Assembly: GCA_009923495.1 (NCBI GenBank)
Contig: RFTJ01000013.1
Span: 1 to 37,595 of the forward strand
DNA length: 37,595 nt
Source of the DNA: Actinomycetota bacterium
GTDB taxonomy: Bacteria; Actinomycetota; Actinomycetes; S36-B12; UBA5976
Direction of reading: 5' to 3'
Of this stretch, positions 15,174 through 23,934 are shown in pieces; position 1 is the stretch's first letter, and each line of letters opens with the position of its first letter. The position numbers were made by a program, and so were the translations under genes. The notes under the pieces were generated by a model that saw nothing but the letters and a program-made list of their open reading frames with translations, did not search any database and had not been told where the DNA came from.

Positions 15174-15319
15174 TTAACAACCGATTATCCGGCCCAAATA
15201 CCCGCTTTATTGATCTAGAAGGCATTATTTTCCCTGGTTTTACAGGAAATTGGTTAAATCAGAAAATTTTTTCACCCGTTTGTAGCGTGTTTGTCACGAT
15301 TTTCCCCATTTTTCGTCAC

Positions 15320-15325
15320 TAGCGT
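15320..15325 (+). promoter_or_regulatory. -10 box (TAGCGT) for a leaderless purine permease transcript
   Basis: TAGCGT is followed by six bases (TTTCTT) and then ATG at 15332. The 15,174-15,319 spacer is AT-rich. I find no purine riboswitch in it. Confidence 0.45.
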
Positions 15326-15331
15326 TTTCTT

Positions 15332-16846
15332 ATGGCTACTAATACACCTATACAGAGCACTTCAGCATTGGACCGTTGGTTCCATATTTCTGAACGTGGC
15401 TCTAATCTCGCAACAGAAATCCGTGGCGGATTGGTCACTTTCGTGACCATGGCCTACATCGTGGTATTGAACCCACTGATTATTGGCACCGCGACGGATG
15501 AAAATAATGAACTGATTTCAGGACTTGCTAAGTTCACAAAGTTTGTGGCGCAGGGAAGTCCTGAAAACATAGTTAACCAAGACAATGTAAACAAGACAAT
15601 TGTTCTAGTTGCTTCAGCGACCGCCTTACTGGCAGGCGTTATGAGCATCCTGATGGGCTTAGTTGGCAGATTCCCAGTCGCTCTTGCAGCTGGCTTAGGT
15701 CTAAACAGTTTCTTGGCTTTTACCATCGCTCCAAAAATGACGTGGCCCGAGGCACTTGGTCTAATGATCATTGGCGGCCTGCTGATGTTTGTTCTTGTGC
15801 TCACCGGCTTCCGACTTGCGGTATTCCGAGCAGTACCTGAGGCGTTGAAGTACTCAATCGGTGCCGGAATTGGGCTTTTCATAGCTCTAATCGGATTGAC
15901 TGATGCGGGAATTGTGCGCAATGGCGTTCCGCTAATCACCTTCGCAGTGAAGGGCCAACTTGCTGGTTGGCCTATCTTCACTTTCATCTTTGGACTGCTG
16001 CTGATCATAGCGCTTGTGGCGCTTCGAGTCCGTGGTGGAATCCTGATTGGACTGTTGGTAACCACGGTCTTGGCAGTCGCCATCCAAGCTATGTTAATGG
16101 TTGATGATCCAGAAAAAATAAACAAGGATACGTACTGGAGACTGAATGTCCCATCTCTGCCGAAGGTAAATGATGTGGTCGATTTCACAAATCCATTACA
16201 ACTGTGGCACATCAATCTAACAGGCGGTTTTCAAGCTGTCGGTGCACTAACTGCAATAATTTTCATTTTCTCTCTACTTCTGAGCGACTTCTTCGACAGC
16301 ATCGGAACCGTAACTGGTCTGGCTGCTGAAGCGGACTTGCTAGAAGAAGATGGCGAAATTGAGCACATCCGCGAGATTCTTGTAGTTGACTCAGTTGCCG
16401 TTATGGCGGGTGCAGCAGCAGGCACATCCTCAAATACCGCATACATTGAATCAGCTTCAGGTGTTGGCGACGGTGCCCGTACAGGTATCGCAAGCATCGT
16501 GACGGGCGTAATGTTCTTGTTGGCTCTATTCCTAGCGCCACTAACCAAGATCGTCCCTTACGAAGCTGCTACTCCAGCACTCGTAGTTGTTGGGTTCTTG
16601 ATGTTCACCCAGATCCGCAAGATTCCAATGGATGACTACGCATTAGCAATTCCATGCTTCTTGACCATCGTGCTAATGCCGTTCACTTACTCCATCACCA
16701 ATGGTGTTGGTGCCGGCTTGGTTAGCTTTGTGTTGATTAAAGTTTGTCAGCGTAAGTTCAATGAAATCTCCGTAATCATGTGGATTATTTCATTGGCCTT
16801 CGTGCTGTACTTTGCTATCAATCCAATCAGCCAACTGATTAACTAA
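15332..16846 (+). CDS. NCS2 purine permease, AzgA (adenine/guanine/hypoxanthine) type
   Basis: This is a 504-residue transporter with about 12-14 membrane segments. TEIRGGLVTFVTMAYIVVLNP near residue 30 is the AzgA-type N-terminal signature. LAAGLGLNSFLAFT and the DFFDSIGTV segment (about residue 318) carry the conserved substrate-site and proton-coupling acidic residues. These features put it in the NAT/NCS2 AzgA-like branch rather than the uracil/xanthine branch. It probably salvages nucleobases from the medium. It appears monocistronic, with a terminator 21 bases after the stop. Confidence 0.93.
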   Translation: MATNTPIQSTSALDRWFHISERGSNLATEIRGGLVTFVTMAYIVVLNPLIIGTATDENNELISGLAKFTKFVAQGSPENIVNQDNVNKTIVLVASATALLAGVMSILMGLVGRFPVALAAGLGLNSFLAFTIAPKMTWPEALGLMIIGGLLMFVLVLTGFRLAVFRAVPEALKYSIGAGIGLFIALIGLTDAGIVRNGVPLITFAVKGQLAGWPIFTFIFGLLLIIALVALRVRGGILIGLLVTTVLAVAIQAMLMVDDPEKINKDTYWRLNVPSLPKVNDVVDFTNPLQLWHINLTGGFQAVGALTAIIFIFSLLLSDFFDSIGTVTGLAAEADLLEEDGEIEHIREILVVDSVAVMAGAAAGTSSNTAYIESASGVGDGARTGIASIVTGVMFLLALFLAPLTKIVPYEAATPALVVVGFLMFTQIRKIPMDDYALAIPCFLTIVLMPFTYSITNGVGAGLVSFVLIKVCQRKFNEISVIMWIISLAFVLYFAINPISQLIN

Positions 16847-16867
16847 GCTCTTCAGTTAATCCTCCCA

Positions 16868-16904
16868 AAATTGAGGCGCATCCAAATCGGATGCGCCTCA
16901 ATTT
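16868..16904. terminator. Bidirectional terminator between the permease and DUF6104 genes
   Basis: A perfect 16-base-pair stem (16868-16883 with 16889-16904) with a 5-base loop AAATC has a GC-rich core GAGGCGCATCC. The stem ends in A/T runs on both sides, so it can serve the convergent permease and kgd-DUF6104 transcripts. Confidence 0.85.
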
Positions 16905-16919
16905 AATTTGAACTTAAAA

Positions 16920-17099
16920 TTACTCTTCAACTTCTTCTTCATCGCGTGCTAGCCAAGTAGCAAGCCGTTCAATCGGGATTTCAAAATCAGGATTTAGGTC
17001 AACAAACTCCTGTAGCTTTGCAGCTAGCCAGCCCAAAGATACTTCTTCGTCACCACGTCGGTTTTCCAACTCTTCGATTCCACGATCAGTGAAGTACAT
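16920..17099 (-). CDS. DUF6104 family small protein
   Basis: This is a 59-residue, strongly acidic protein that starts MYFTDRGIEELENRRGDEEV and continues with a WLAAKLQEFVDLNPDFE stretch and IERLATWLARDEEE. It closely matches what I recall of actinobacterial DUF6104 proteins, often found directly after kgd. It starts 12 bases beyond the kgd stop on the same strand, so they are probably co-transcribed. The function is unknown; it has no membrane segment or metal motif. Confidence 0.85.
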   Translation of the reverse strand: MYFTDRGIEELENRRGDEEVSLGWLAAKLQEFVDLNPDFEIPIERLATWLARDEEEVEE

Positions 17100-17110
17100 A
17101 GTTACCCTCG

Positions 17111-20100
17111 TTATTCAAATGCTTGCGAAACAAGTGCTGCCTGTTCAACTTCATGGCGGTGATGTGAACCAACTGCTGGCGAAGATGATGAAGGACGGGA
17201 AACTAGCGTTAATGTGCGATTGATTACCGGTGGCAGATTTAACAGCATGAAACCGCCAGCCCCTTGGTTGCGTGGCTCCTCCTGGACCCAACGTACCTCT
17301 TTAAGATTCGGGAATGAAGCAATTTCTGGAGGCAGCGTTATTTGCGGGAGCGGGTAGAGGCGTTCAAGTCTGATTATTGCCACATCCTTACGACCTAGCT
17401 TTTCGCGCTCGGCGATTAAGTCATAGTAGACCTTGCCACTGCAGAGTAGCACCGTAGTAACTACTGATTTATCAACCGAAGTATCTGGCAACATCGACTT
17501 GAATGAGCCTGATGTGAAGTCTGCGACTTTGGATGTTGCATATTTAGCCCTAAGCAATGACTTTGGCGTGAAAATAACTAACGGGCGAATCAGCGGCGAA
17601 TAAACCTGCCAGCGCAATAAGTGGAAGTACGACGCAGGAGTAGATGGCATTGCAACAGTGATGTTGTCTTGCGCGCATAGTTGCAGGAATCGCTCAACGC
17701 GAGCCGATGAATGGTCTGGGCCTTGACCTTCGTATCCATGGGGGAGCAACATTGTTAGGTCGCTTCGCTGAGCCCATTTTTGTTCACCAGAGGTAATGAA
17801 TTCATCGATGATGGTTTGCGCGCCATTCACGAAGTCACCAAACTGCGCTTCCCACATAACTAACGCATCTGGTCGGATAACTGAGTAGCCGTATTCAAAA
17901 CCTAAGGCGGCAAATTCACTAAGCAATGAGTCATAGACCGATAACTTTGCGTCACCTTCGTAGCACCGCTTCAAGGGCTTGTATTGCCAGCCAGTTTCTT
18001 TGTCGACAATTACCGCATGGCGATGACCAAATGTTCCGCGACGACTGTCTTGGCCGGCCAGGCGGATCGTCTTTCCTTCGGTTAGCAAAGACCCAAAGGC
18101 GAGTGCCTCGCCCATGCCCCAATCAATGGTGTCCGCGGCAATCATTTCGGCCCGCCGCTGCAATTGTGGGGCCAACCGTGGATGGACCGTGAAGCCTTCT
18201 GGCATTTCGAGTTGACTTGCGACAACTCGATCTATTACCTGCTTAGTAATGGCAGTAGGAACTTCGCTTGGCGGTTGTTGCGGAGCCAAAGTTTGTTGAC
18301 CAGTTGCAATGACCTCGCTCACTTCAGAGCTGAAGTCCTCGTGAGATGAAGACTTAGTTTCTTGGAAAACTAGCTCAAGCTGGTCTTGATAGTGCTTTAC
18401 AACTTCATCAGCTTCTTCGCTGCTGATGTCACCGCGACCAATAAGTGCTTCGGTGTAAAGTTTGCGAGTAGAGCGCTTGTTATCAATAATTTCGTACATC
18501 AATGGCTGTGTTAAGGAAGGATCGTCCGCCTCATTATGGCCGCGACGTCTATAGCAGACCAGGTCAATCACAACATCCTTGTGGAATGCTTGGCGGAAGT
18601 CATATGCCAGTTGGGCAACCCAAATAACAGCTTCTGGATCATCGCCATTTACATGTAGCACAGGGGACTGAACCATGCGCGCCACATCCGAGGCATAAAC
18701 ACTCGAGCGACTGTACTTCGGTGAAGTGGTAAAGCCAACTTGGTTATTGATAATGAGGTGGATTGTGCCACCCACTCGATAGCCCTGAAGTTGACTGAAC
18801 TGCAAGGTTTCAGCCACAACCCCTTGGCCAGCAAATGCCGCGTCACCGTGCATCAAAATTGGCAAAACAGAGTACTCGTTTTTACCTAACCTATCTTGCT
18901 TGGCTCGAACAATACCCTCAAGCACCGGATTAACCGCTTCAAGGTGTGAAGGATTGGCTGCCAGATAAACATCCACTGCTTTACCAGATGCGCTTTCAAA
19001 GCGACCTTCGGTACCTAGGTGGTATTTGACATCGCCAGAGCCTTGGACCGATTCCAGACCATAGTTTCCTTCAAACTCATTGAAGATACGTCCGTAACTC
19101 TTGCCGGCAATGTTAGCTAATACATTTAGTCGGCCACGGTGTGGCATGCCAATACAAACTTCATGTAATTGGTCTTCAGCGGCTGACTGGAGAATTTGAT
19201 CAATTAGCGGGATAGTACTCTCGCCGCCTTCGAGGCTGAATCGCTTTTGGCCAACGAATTTGGTTTGTAGGAAAGTTTCAAAAGCTTCGGCTTCGTTTAG
19301 TTTGCGCAAAATTCGCAGTTGTTCTTGGCGGTCCAATTTGGCGTGCGCCCGCTCGAATCTCTCTTGGATCCATTTGCGTTGCTCAGGATCTTGGATGTGC
19401 ATGTATTCGACGCCTATTGTTCGGCAATATGCGTCTCGAAGGATGCCCAAAATTTCGCGAAGCTTTGCAAAGGGTTTACCGCCGAACCCGCCAGTAGCAA
19501 ATTCTCGATCTAGATCCCAAAGAGTAAGTCCGTGACTTTGAATGTCCAAATCGGGATGAGTGCGTGCTTCGTAAGTTAATGGATCAACGTCGGCCATCAA
19601 ATGTCCGCGCACTCGATAAGCGTGGATCATCTGTTGCACTCGTGCCGTTTTGTCTAAAACATCATCCCTGGTGGCGGCAATGTCCTCAGCCCAACGTATT
19701 GGCACGTAAGGAATGCGCAAGGAGTGGAAAATGTCGTCATAAAAGTTGTCAGCCCCAAGTAGAAGTTCGTGCACTCGTCGCAAAAAATCACCTGATTGCG
19801 CACCTTGAATAACTCGATGATCGTAAGTACTTGTCAAGGTCAAGATCTTGCTTATTGCATTTCGAGTGATTGTCTCTTGTGATGCACCTTGCCACTCGGC
19901 TGGATAATCCATTGCGCCAACAGCAATGATTAATCCTTGCCCAGGCATCAGGCGGGGGACTGAATGCACAGTGCCAATGGTGCCGGGGTTGGTCAGACTG
20001 ACTGTTATGCCTTGAAAGTCTTCTACAGTAAGTTCGCCTTTGCGCGCCTTCTTCAAAATTGCGTCGTATGCATGCCAAAATTCAGCGAAATCCATGTGCT

Positions 20101-20788
20101 CAGCTGATTTGATTGCAGGCACCATCAGTTGCCGGGTGCCATCTGGCTTGGCTAAATCAATAGCAAGACCCATGTTGACCTGTTGGTTGCGCAGGATTGC
20201 GGGCTTGTCGTCGATGGTGGTGTATGAGACGTTCATGTCGGGCATCTCCGAAAGCGCCCGAACAACGGCGTAGCCAATTAGGTGGGTGAAACTGACTTTT
20301 CCACCGCGAGCTCGCGCTAAGTGATTATTCATGACGATTCGGTTGTCAATTAAAAGTTTGGCCGGAATAGCTCGAACGCTGGTTGCGGTTGGAACACTCA
20401 GGCTGGCTTCCATATTTGTAACTACTCGAGCTGCCGGGCCCTTAAGTTTTTCTGGCCCCACTTCAACAGCAACTGACGCTGCTGGAGCGACTTTCGTCTG
20501 CTCATCGCGCGGAATGGAGCGAACCGGAACCTCAACTTTTGCCACGCTTGGCTCCGGTATCGAAGTAGTTTGAGCAGCAACAGGATTTGTCGGCGCACCT
20601 TTAGTGGAAACAGACTTTTGTTCATTGGTGACAGTTGCTACAGGAGCGGCGGGATTTTGTGGATCGTATGTTTCAAAGAACGACCACCAGGCGGAATCGA
20701 CTGACTGCTTATCTTCCAAATATTGCTGATATAGCTCATCGACGAGCCAGTCATTGGCTCCGAATGGACTGCTGGTCTGATTAGACAC
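17111..20788 (-). CDS. kgd: Multifunctional 2-oxoglutarate metabolism enzyme (E1o/decarboxylase with fused E2-type acyltransferase)
   Basis: This protein of about 1,225 residues supplies the 2-oxoglutarate step of the TCA cycle in Actinobacteria. Order: an N-terminal SSPFGANDWLVDELYQQYL helix, an Ala/Pro/Val linker, an E2-like acyltransferase domain (about 130-345, with catalytic TSTYDHRVIQGAQSGDFL), then a large ThDP-dependent E1 (MPHRGRLNVLAN, GDAAFAGQGVVAETLQ, RRGHNEADDPS). There is no lipoyl domain, as in mycobacterial Kgd. I prefer the GTG at 20786-20788 over the upstream ATG (20806). GGAAGG lies eight bases before it, and the resulting MSNQTSSPFG matches known N-termini. Confidence 0.95.
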   Translation of the reverse strand: MSNQTSSPFGANDWLVDELYQQYLEDKQSVDSAWWSFFETYDPQNPAAPVATVTNEQKSVSTKGAPTNPVAAQTTSIPEPSVAKVEVPVRSIPRDEQTKVAPAASVAVEVGPEKLKGPAARVVTNMEASLSVPTATSVRAIPAKLLIDNRIVMNNHLARARGGKVSFTHLIGYAVVRALSEMPDMNVSYTTIDDKPAILRNQQVNMGLAIDLAKPDGTRQLMVPAIKSAEHMDFAEFWHAYDAILKKARKGELTVEDFQGITVSLTNPGTIGTVHSVPRLMPGQGLIIAVGAMDYPAEWQGASQETITRNAISKILTLTSTYDHRVIQGAQSGDFLRRVHELLLGADNFYDDIFHSLRIPYVPIRWAEDIAATRDDVLDKTARVQQMIHAYRVRGHLMADVDPLTYEARTHPDLDIQSHGLTLWDLDREFATGGFGGKPFAKLREILGILRDAYCRTIGVEYMHIQDPEQRKWIQERFERAHAKLDRQEQLRILRKLNEAEAFETFLQTKFVGQKRFSLEGGESTIPLIDQILQSAAEDQLHEVCIGMPHRGRLNVLANIAGKSYGRIFNEFEGNYGLESVQGSGDVKYHLGTEGRFESASGKAVDVYLAANPSHLEAVNPVLEGIVRAKQDRLGKNEYSVLPILMHGDAAFAGQGVVAETLQFSQLQGYRVGGTIHLIINNQVGFTTSPKYSRSSVYASDVARMVQSPVLHVNGDDPEAVIWVAQLAYDFRQAFHKDVVIDLVCYRRRGHNEADDPSLTQPLMYEIIDNKRSTRKLYTEALIGRGDISSEEADEVVKHYQDQLELVFQETKSSSHEDFSSEVSEVIATGQQTLAPQQPPSEVPTAITKQVIDRVVASQLEMPEGFTVHPRLAPQLQRRAEMIAADTIDWGMGEALAFGSLLTEGKTIRLAGQDSRRGTFGHRHAVIVDKETGWQYKPLKRCYEGDAKLSVYDSLLSEFAALGFEYGYSVIRPDALVMWEAQFGDFVNGAQTIIDEFITSGEQKWAQRSDLTMLLPHGYEGQGPDHSSARVERFLQLCAQDNITVAMPSTPASYFHLLRWQVYSPLIRPLVIFTPKSLLRAKYATSKVADFTSGSFKSMLPDTSVDKSVVTTVLLCSGKVYYDLIAEREKLGRKDVAIIRLERLYPLPQITLPPEIASFPNLKEVRWVQEEPRNQGAGGFMLLNLPPVINRTLTLVSRPSSSSPAVGSHHRHEVEQAALVSQAFE

Positions 20789-20887
20789 TAAAGCGGCCTT
20801 CCTCATTGATTGCCTATGGGTTAAGCGTACTCGCTAATGAATATCTGTAAATATGCGCACTAGATAAAACTGGGGCAAAGTTGAGAC

Positions 20888-21628
20888 ATGACACCCGATT
20901 CACCTACATTGCTCTTGGACCAAGTTGCAGTTATTTCGGGCGGTAGCCGAGGTATCGGTTTTGCAGCGGCAACGGGGCTAGCCAAACTTGGCGCCTGCGT
21001 GGTGATTATTGGCAAAACAGATGAATCAAGTCAGAGAGCTGCAAACTCTCTAGTAACTAAAGGTTTTGACGCCGTTGGACTAGGCATCGACGTGAGTAAT
21101 CAAGATGAAGTCAGCACAAAAATCGGGGGCCACCCGATAGCAGGCAGGGCAGACTTACTAATTAACTGTGCCGGCGTCATGAGCGAAAAAATGGCCAAAA
21201 CTTTGCGGTCATCAACCTCCGAATGGGATCGGGTTATGTCGGTTAATTTCAATGGCACACTTAATCTCATTCAAGCAGTTGCACCAAACATGGTAGAGCG
21301 CAGGTCAGGTCGCATCATTAATGTATCCGCATGTTTGGGCAGGTTTACTGGCCCAGGGCTCGCTGGAGGACTCGCTCCATACCGGGTCTCAAAAACAGCC
21401 GTAAATGCGTTAACAAAAAATCTCGCTGCTGAATTAGGAAGCGGTAAGCGAGGCATTTTGGTTGATGCAATGTGCCCGAATCACACCCGAACTGACATGG
21501 GTGGTCCTGATGCGCCACGCAGCCCCGAAGAAGCGGCTGACACCATAATTTGGTTAGCGACCAGAGCTCATACCGAAGGGATTGAGACGGGGTTACTTTG
21601 GGAAGATCGACAGATTGTTCCCTGGTAA
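20888..21628 (+). CDS. Short-chain dehydrogenase/reductase
   Basis: This is a 246-residue classical SDR. The NAD(P)-binding GGSRGIGFA glycine motif is at residues 18-26, NCAG is near 97, a conserved Ser lies in INVSA, and the catalytic Y-R-V-S-K (YxxxK) is near 164. There is no acidic residue at the end of strand 2 (IIGKT), and Lys/Thr there favours NADP. The substrate cannot be predicted. It is divergent from kgd, with a stop codon abutting the convergent kinase gene without any gap. Confidence 0.9.
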   Translation: MTPDSPTLLLDQVAVISGGSRGIGFAAATGLAKLGACVVIIGKTDESSQRAANSLVTKGFDAVGLGIDVSNQDEVSTKIGGHPIAGRADLLINCAGVMSEKMAKTLRSSTSEWDRVMSVNFNGTLNLIQAVAPNMVERRSGRIINVSACLGRFTGPGLAGGLAPYRVSKTAVNALTKNLAAELGSGKRGILVDAMCPNHTRTDMGGPDAPRSPEEAADTIIWLATRAHTEGIETGLLWEDRQIVPW

Positions 21629-22177
21629 CTAGTCGGTTCGCAAAGCAAAGTCAGCTTTATCGGCAATTTTGTGTCGCTGAAAGTAAATCTGTTCCATTTT
21701 TTGCCAAGCCAACATCTGCGCTTTTAGTTCTTGGCCGTCGCGTTCCAACACCCTGTTGAGTAACTGCCTATGTCCAGATTCAACCCAAATCCTGACGACA
21801 GCGCTTGTGGAAATATCTGGATGCAGTGCACCGACACCCTCGATGATTACGATGTCAGTCCAAGGAATCTCGCGCCAAGTATCAAACTTTTCTTCGTGCC
21901 AGTTGTACTTCTGGTAGCGAATTGATGCATGTTTTCGAAGCGGAGTCAGGATCTGATTATTTATCCGCGAATAAAGTTCTTGGCTGAGCGGATTTTCCCA
22001 GCCGGAATACAGGTCATCCATTGAAATCACAGGACTTTTTGCTAAAGCAATTGCTAGATGGTGGGCGAAAGTAGTTTTACCTGAACCGGCAGGACCATCA
22101 ATTAACACAACACGAACTTCGCCGCACTTTGGTTGTGCAGCGAGCACTTCACTTGCTATGGCCGTTAATGCTGACAT
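21629..22177 (-). CDS. P-loop kinase of the uridine-kinase-like family, possibly acting on thiamine
   Basis: This is a 182-residue protein. Walker A GPAGSGKTT sits at about residues 28-36, SMDDLYSGW near 51 (a catalytic Asp region as in uridine kinase/phosphoribulokinase), and IIEGVGAL near 112. It is shorter than true uridine kinases and lacks recognisable uridine-site features. It follows the riboswitch-controlled PnuC-family gene by 5 bases on the same strand. A kinase that phosphorylates the imported vitamin, trapping it, is therefore a reasonable inference. It may equally be a nucleoside kinase; the family alone does not settle it. Confidence 0.8.
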   Translation of the reverse strand: MSALTAIASEVLAAQPKCGEVRVVLIDGPAGSGKTTFAHHLAIALAKSPVISMDDLYSGWENPLSQELYSRINNQILTPLRKHASIRYQKYNWHEEKFDTWREIPWTDIVIIEGVGALHPDISTSAVVRIWVESGHRQLLNRVLERDGQELKAQMLAWQKMEQIYFQRHKIADKADFALRTD

Positions 22178-22182
22178 TCAGA

Positions 22183-22815
22183 TCAGCCATGTCCGATTTG
22201 CGGTACTGCTTCGCGAAGTCCAATTCGCCCCCACTTTAACCAGCCGCGAATTGCGATGGCAGTGAAGAGTAAATACAGCAAACTGGTAAACCATAAATTC
22301 TGCGTTGCATATTCAATCGCGTAAACCGCATCCACAACAAACCAGAGAGCCCAAGTTTCTCTATATTCCAGCACCATAATCACCTGGGCTACCACACTGA
22401 AAATTAGCCCAAAGGAATCAGGCCATGTGGCAGCAGCTCCTAACTTGGCGAGCAGGGGAGCCAGAACCAGCCAAGCGAAAAGCCCACTTAGTCCAACTGA
22501 TAAGTATTGGCGCTTTGCCCCTGATCGTGGCTGCGCACCCTTGGGTCCCCAGCCAAGCCAACCCCAAATCGCAGCAGCAATGAATACGATCTGCAAAATA
22601 GCGCTTGCATACAATTTCCATTCAAAGAACAACCAGGCATATAGTGCGCTACTAATTGCCCACCAGGGCCAGGTCCAAACTTTGCCTGTGGTGCCAAGCC
22701 AGACACCAATCAATGAGGCGATAACCGCAATGAATTCCAAGCGGGAAAGTTCATAACCCCACAAAGTCAGTAGTGGTTGCATTAATACGTCGTTAGTAGA
22801 TTGCAGAAATTGCAT
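22183..22815 (-). CDS. pnuT: PnuC-family vitamin transporter, probably thiamine (PnuT)
   Basis: This is a 210-residue protein with about seven membrane segments and the PnuC-family tryptophan-rich motifs (VWTWPWWAISSALYAWLFF near residue 46; ETWALWFVVDAVYAIEYA near 155). PnuC proteins are facilitators for nicotinamide riboside, and relatives carry riboflavin (PnuX) or thiamine (PnuT). A TPP riboswitch directly upstream points to thiamine as the substrate. Facilitators need intracellular phosphorylation for net uptake, which fits the kinase gene that follows. Annotation as a nicotinamide transporter would miss this. Confidence 0.87.
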   Translation of the reverse strand: MQFLQSTNDVLMQPLLTLWGYELSRLEFIAVIASLIGVWLGTTGKVWTWPWWAISSALYAWLFFEWKLYASAILQIVFIAAAIWGWLGWGPKGAQPRSGAKRQYLSVGLSGLFAWLVLAPLLAKLGAAATWPDSFGLIFSVVAQVIMVLEYRETWALWFVVDAVYAIEYATQNLWFTSLLYLLFTAIAIRGWLKWGRIGLREAVPQIGHG

Positions 22816-22820
22816 ATTTG

Positions 22821-22900
22821 TCCTCCTCAGGCTGGCATTACCCAGCCGGTGTGACGGTCGGTGAAATTCACCCTCTCAGCCAATTGGCTCCCGTGTCTTA
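22821..22900 (-). ncRNA. TPP riboswitch (THI element)
   Basis: Read on the minus strand, the region holds the conserved THI-box blocks in order: ACGGGAGCC, GGCTGAGAGGGTGA, ACCGACCGTCACACCGG (the P4/P5 side) and CTGGGTAATGCCAG, ending GCCTGAGGAGG. The CTGAGA and CTGGGTAATGCCAG blocks bind the pyrimidine and pyrophosphate ends of TPP. The last bases contain the AGGAGG ribosome binding site, six bases before the ATG of the transporter. Control is therefore most likely by blocking translation when TPP is plentiful. Confidence 0.93.
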
Positions 22901-22986
22901 ACTCCTTAACCTTAATCCAAAACAAGTAGATGTGCTTAGGTCTGTTGTTCCCTGATAAAGTCGCAGGGACTACCATCGTGCGACTC

Positions 22987-23059
22987 GCCCGCATAGCTCA
23001 GTGGATAGAGCGTCTGCCTCCGGAGCAGAAGGTCGTAGGTTCGACTCCTACTGCGGGCA
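22987..23059 (+). tRNA. tRNA-Arg (anticodon CCG)
   Basis: The cloverleaf has acceptor GCCCGCA/TGCGGGC with discriminator A (23059), anticodon stem TCTGC/GCAGA around CCG at 23020-23022, and the T-arm GGTTCGACTC. CCA is not encoded. A -10-like TACCAT (22971-22976) ends 10 bases before the mature 5' end. The next gene starts 40 bases downstream. Confidence 0.95.
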
Positions 23060-23084
23060 CTGTACAGGGCGACACGATTACATA

Positions 23085-23090
23085 TATGGT
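23085..23090 (+). promoter_or_regulatory. -10-like box (TATGGT) for the methyltransferase gene
   Basis: TATGGT lies eight bases before the preferred ATG (23099). There is no Shine-Dalgarno sequence. Confidence 0.35.
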
Positions 23091-23098
23091 TGTTGGTT

Positions 23099-23932
23099 AT
23101 GGCTTCCCACCTCGGCAAACTCGGCAATCGTCGAGTCACAGGTAAAGAGCAGTTCTACACTCCACTGGAAACAGCCGAGTGGGTTGTTGAAACTGTTTTG
23201 AATGAAGTATCCGATGCCCGCAACAAAACTTGGCTAGAGCCGAGTGCTGGATCTGGCGTCTTTTTATCAGCGTTGGCTAAATTTGGCATCAATGATGTGC
23301 TGGCCATGGACATCGAGCCAGCACATCCAAAAGTTAAGCGGGCAGACTTTCTGACGTGGGAAAGCACAAACTCAGACTTGGTAGCTGTTGGCAATCCTCC
23401 TTTTGGGCGGAACAATTCGTTATCAATTCCGTTCTTTAATAAATCAGCGCAACTTTGTTCAACCATTGCCTTCATCGTGCCTAGGTCTTGGCGCAAGTGG
23501 AGTGTGACCAATCGTCTGTCACTAGATTTCACTTGCACTTTCGATGAGGATTTAGCAGTTAACTATGTTGATGTGCATGGCAAGGAAATTTATGCCAAAA
23601 ACAATTTGCGCACTTGTTTACAGATTTGGACCAAGACATCAACTCGTCGTGAAGTCGTCAGCATTGCCGACAACGGCTTTGTTGAAAAAGTAGATCCTAC
23701 GCGCGCCGATATTGCGTTGAAGGTGTTTGGCTATGGCTGTGGCACGGTACTAACAGATTTTGAGCGAGTCCCAAACACCACTTTGATGTTTTTGAAAGTC
23801 AATGATGGTCGCGCAGTCAAAGCTTTACGCGAAGCGCCACTGAGCAAATATTTCAATAATGTTGCCTATACCGAAGCTCTGGCATTCACCGAAGTCAATG
23901 ATGCCTTGAATAATGTTTTGAGCCCTTCTTAG
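23099..23932 (+). CDS. N6-adenine DNA methyltransferase-like protein (orphan)
   Basis: This is a 277-residue protein. The SAM-binding motif I is WLEPSAGSGVFL (about residues 46-57), and the catalytic motif IV is NPPF (99-102), typical of amino-DNA methyltransferases. YTPLETAEWVVE near residue 20 is the usual helix before motif I. The C-terminal half may be the target recognition part. No restriction endonuclease is nearby, so it is an orphan; an RNA or protein substrate cannot be excluded. I chose ATG 23099 over the upstream TTG at 23090. It sits just after tRNA-Arg, a common insertion spot. Confidence 0.75.
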   Translation: MASHLGKLGNRRVTGKEQFYTPLETAEWVVETVLNEVSDARNKTWLEPSAGSGVFLSALAKFGINDVLAMDIEPAHPKVKRADFLTWESTNSDLVAVGNPPFGRNNSLSIPFFNKSAQLCSTIAFIVPRSWRKWSVTNRLSLDFTCTFDEDLAVNYVDVHGKEIYAKNNLRTCLQIWTKTSTRREVVSIADNGFVEKVDPTRADIALKVFGYGCGTVLTDFERVPNTTLMFLKVNDGRAVKALREAPLSKYFNNVAYTEALAFTEVNDALNNVLSPS

Positions 23933-23934
23933 CA

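Noticed and set aside
15454-16215. 253-codon open frame on the minus strand
   Set aside because: It lies wholly inside the purine permease gene, has skewed composition rich in Ser, Ile and Pro, and has no ribosome site. It is an antisense shadow.
22183-22815. Annotation as nicotinamide mononucleotide transporter PnuC
   Set aside because: The fold is PnuC-like, but the TPP riboswitch directly upstream favours thiamine transport.
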